A stretch of 64,000 nucleotides of DNA from JACVRW01 sp963837445 (GTDB lineage Bacteria; Actinomycetota; Thermoleophilia; Solirubrobacterales; Thermoleophilaceae), in the NCBI GenBank assembly GCA_963837445.1, contig CAWINK010000021.1:124001-188000 (forward strand). The letters are read 5' to 3'. Below the pieces are notes generated by a model. It did no database searches. It had not been told where the DNA came from and was given only the letters and a program-made list of their open reading frames with translations. Of this stretch, positions 63,788 to 64,000 are shown piece by piece (the first letter of the stretch is position 1; each line of letters starts with the position of its first letter). The translations under genes and the position numbers were made by a program.

Positions 63788-64000
63788 CTAATAGTGATAC
63801 GGCTCGCGGGCGAGGATCTTGTGGGCCCGGTAGAGCTGCTCGAGGAGCACCACCCTCGCGAGCTGATGGGGCAGCGTGATGCGGCCGAGCGAGAGGCGGG
63901 TGTCGCACTGGTCGAGGTCGAGCCCCCGCGGCCCGCCGATCACGAAGCAGATGTCGCGGCCGTCCTGCCGGCGCTCCTCGAGCCACTTGCTGAGCTCGAT
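63788..64000 (-). CDS. rlmH: 23S rRNA m3-pseudouridine methyltransferase RlmH, 5' part outside window
   Basis: Only the last 70 codons are in the window. They read FVIGGPRGL (SAM-binding trefoil knot), then LSLGRITLPHQLARVVLLEQ and LYRAHKILAREPYHY, the near-invariant C-terminus of RlmH. The enzyme methylates pseudouridine 1915 in helix 69 of 23S rRNA on the assembled ribosome. It is followed 7 bases later by argS on the same strand, so both translation genes may share a transcript. Confidence 0.95.
   Translation of the reverse strand: MELSKWLEERRQDGRDICFVIGGPRGLDLDQCDTRLSLGRITLPHQLARVVLLEQLYRAHKILAREPYHY

Noticed and set aside
62359..63879. Plus-strand open frame opposite argS
   Set aside because: It is the antisense of a conserved synthetase and ends inside rlmH with no domain of its own.

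Overview
The window is a GC-rich stretch of actinobacterial chromosome. Frequent GTG starts, 4-base stop/start overlaps, coenzyme F420 genes, many Ala/Arg/Gly-rich secreted proteins and CHRD, FG-GAP and RTX-like exported proteins suggest the class Thermoleophilia (Solirubrobacterales-like). That placement is inferred from gene style and was not checked by a search. There is no rRNA operon, intact integrase, transposase or CRISPR array. Several single-base frameshifts and gene remnants occur, densest at 48.9-51.1 kb, and could be decay or assembly error.

Region by region. 0-2.9 kb: partial aquaporin, CPA2 antiporter and a metal-ligand-poor M24-fold protein, all on the minus strand. 3.0-3.3 kb: the 3' part of a tRNA-Leu(GAG) between two short direct repeats, probably an integration scar. 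3.5-8.6 kb: a plus-strand operon of histidine kinase, response regulator, unknown small protein, NhaD/ArsB-like transporter, CBS protein and NhaA. 8.6-9.5 kb: two truncated genes meeting at a deletion junction. 9.6-16.2 kb: CHRD protein, CPA1 antiporter, a small oxidoreductase/SnoaL/hydrolase group, an NhaA-DsbA fusion and a DUF5996 protein. 16.3-19.2 kb: metallophosphoesterase, CocE-type peptidase and a small membrane protein. 19.2-20.1 kb: a cell-wall hydrolase behind a c-di-AMP (ydaO-type) riboswitch. 20.2-26.8 kb: frameshifted subtilase-like FG-GAP protein and ceramidase. 26.9-33.6 kb: secreted orphan, flavin reductase, CBS protein, amine oxidase, YceI behind several palindromes, and TldD/TldE. 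33.6-39.5 kb: GNAT, SecG, CcmI-like/CcmF/CcmE, cupin, LPFTG surface protein and a second CPA1 antiporter. 39.5-48.1 kb: family 2 glycosidase, a frameshifted exported protein, FO synthase with an F420-dependent dehydrogenase, SDR, and a YCII/ECF42 sigma module with a recognisable promoter. 48.1-52.3 kb: PadR and four damaged genes. 52.3-55.9 kb: two flavoproteins, then an ArsR-ArsC fusion with its operator and a VOC protein. 56.0-64.0 kb: FG-GAP/RTX exported protein, tRNA-Gly(CCC), CcmG-like/CcmH/CcdA, exported hydrolase, propeller-like protein, ArgS and partial RlmH.

Two themes stand out. Six cation/proton antiporters from four families plus an aquaporin lie within 40 kb, one pair with its own two-component system, pointing to sodium, pH and osmotic homeostasis; the c-di-AMP riboswitch fits, because c-di-AMP is an osmolyte and cell-wall signal. 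Second, the cytochrome c maturation (System I) genes are split into two clusters, CcmI-like/F/E at 34.3-37.2 kb and CcmG-like/H/CcdA at 58.1-59.8 kb. F420 metabolism is shown by a bifunctional FO synthase overlapping an F420-dependent sugar-phosphate dehydrogenase gene, and perhaps by a shortened PPOX-fold protein at 12 kb.
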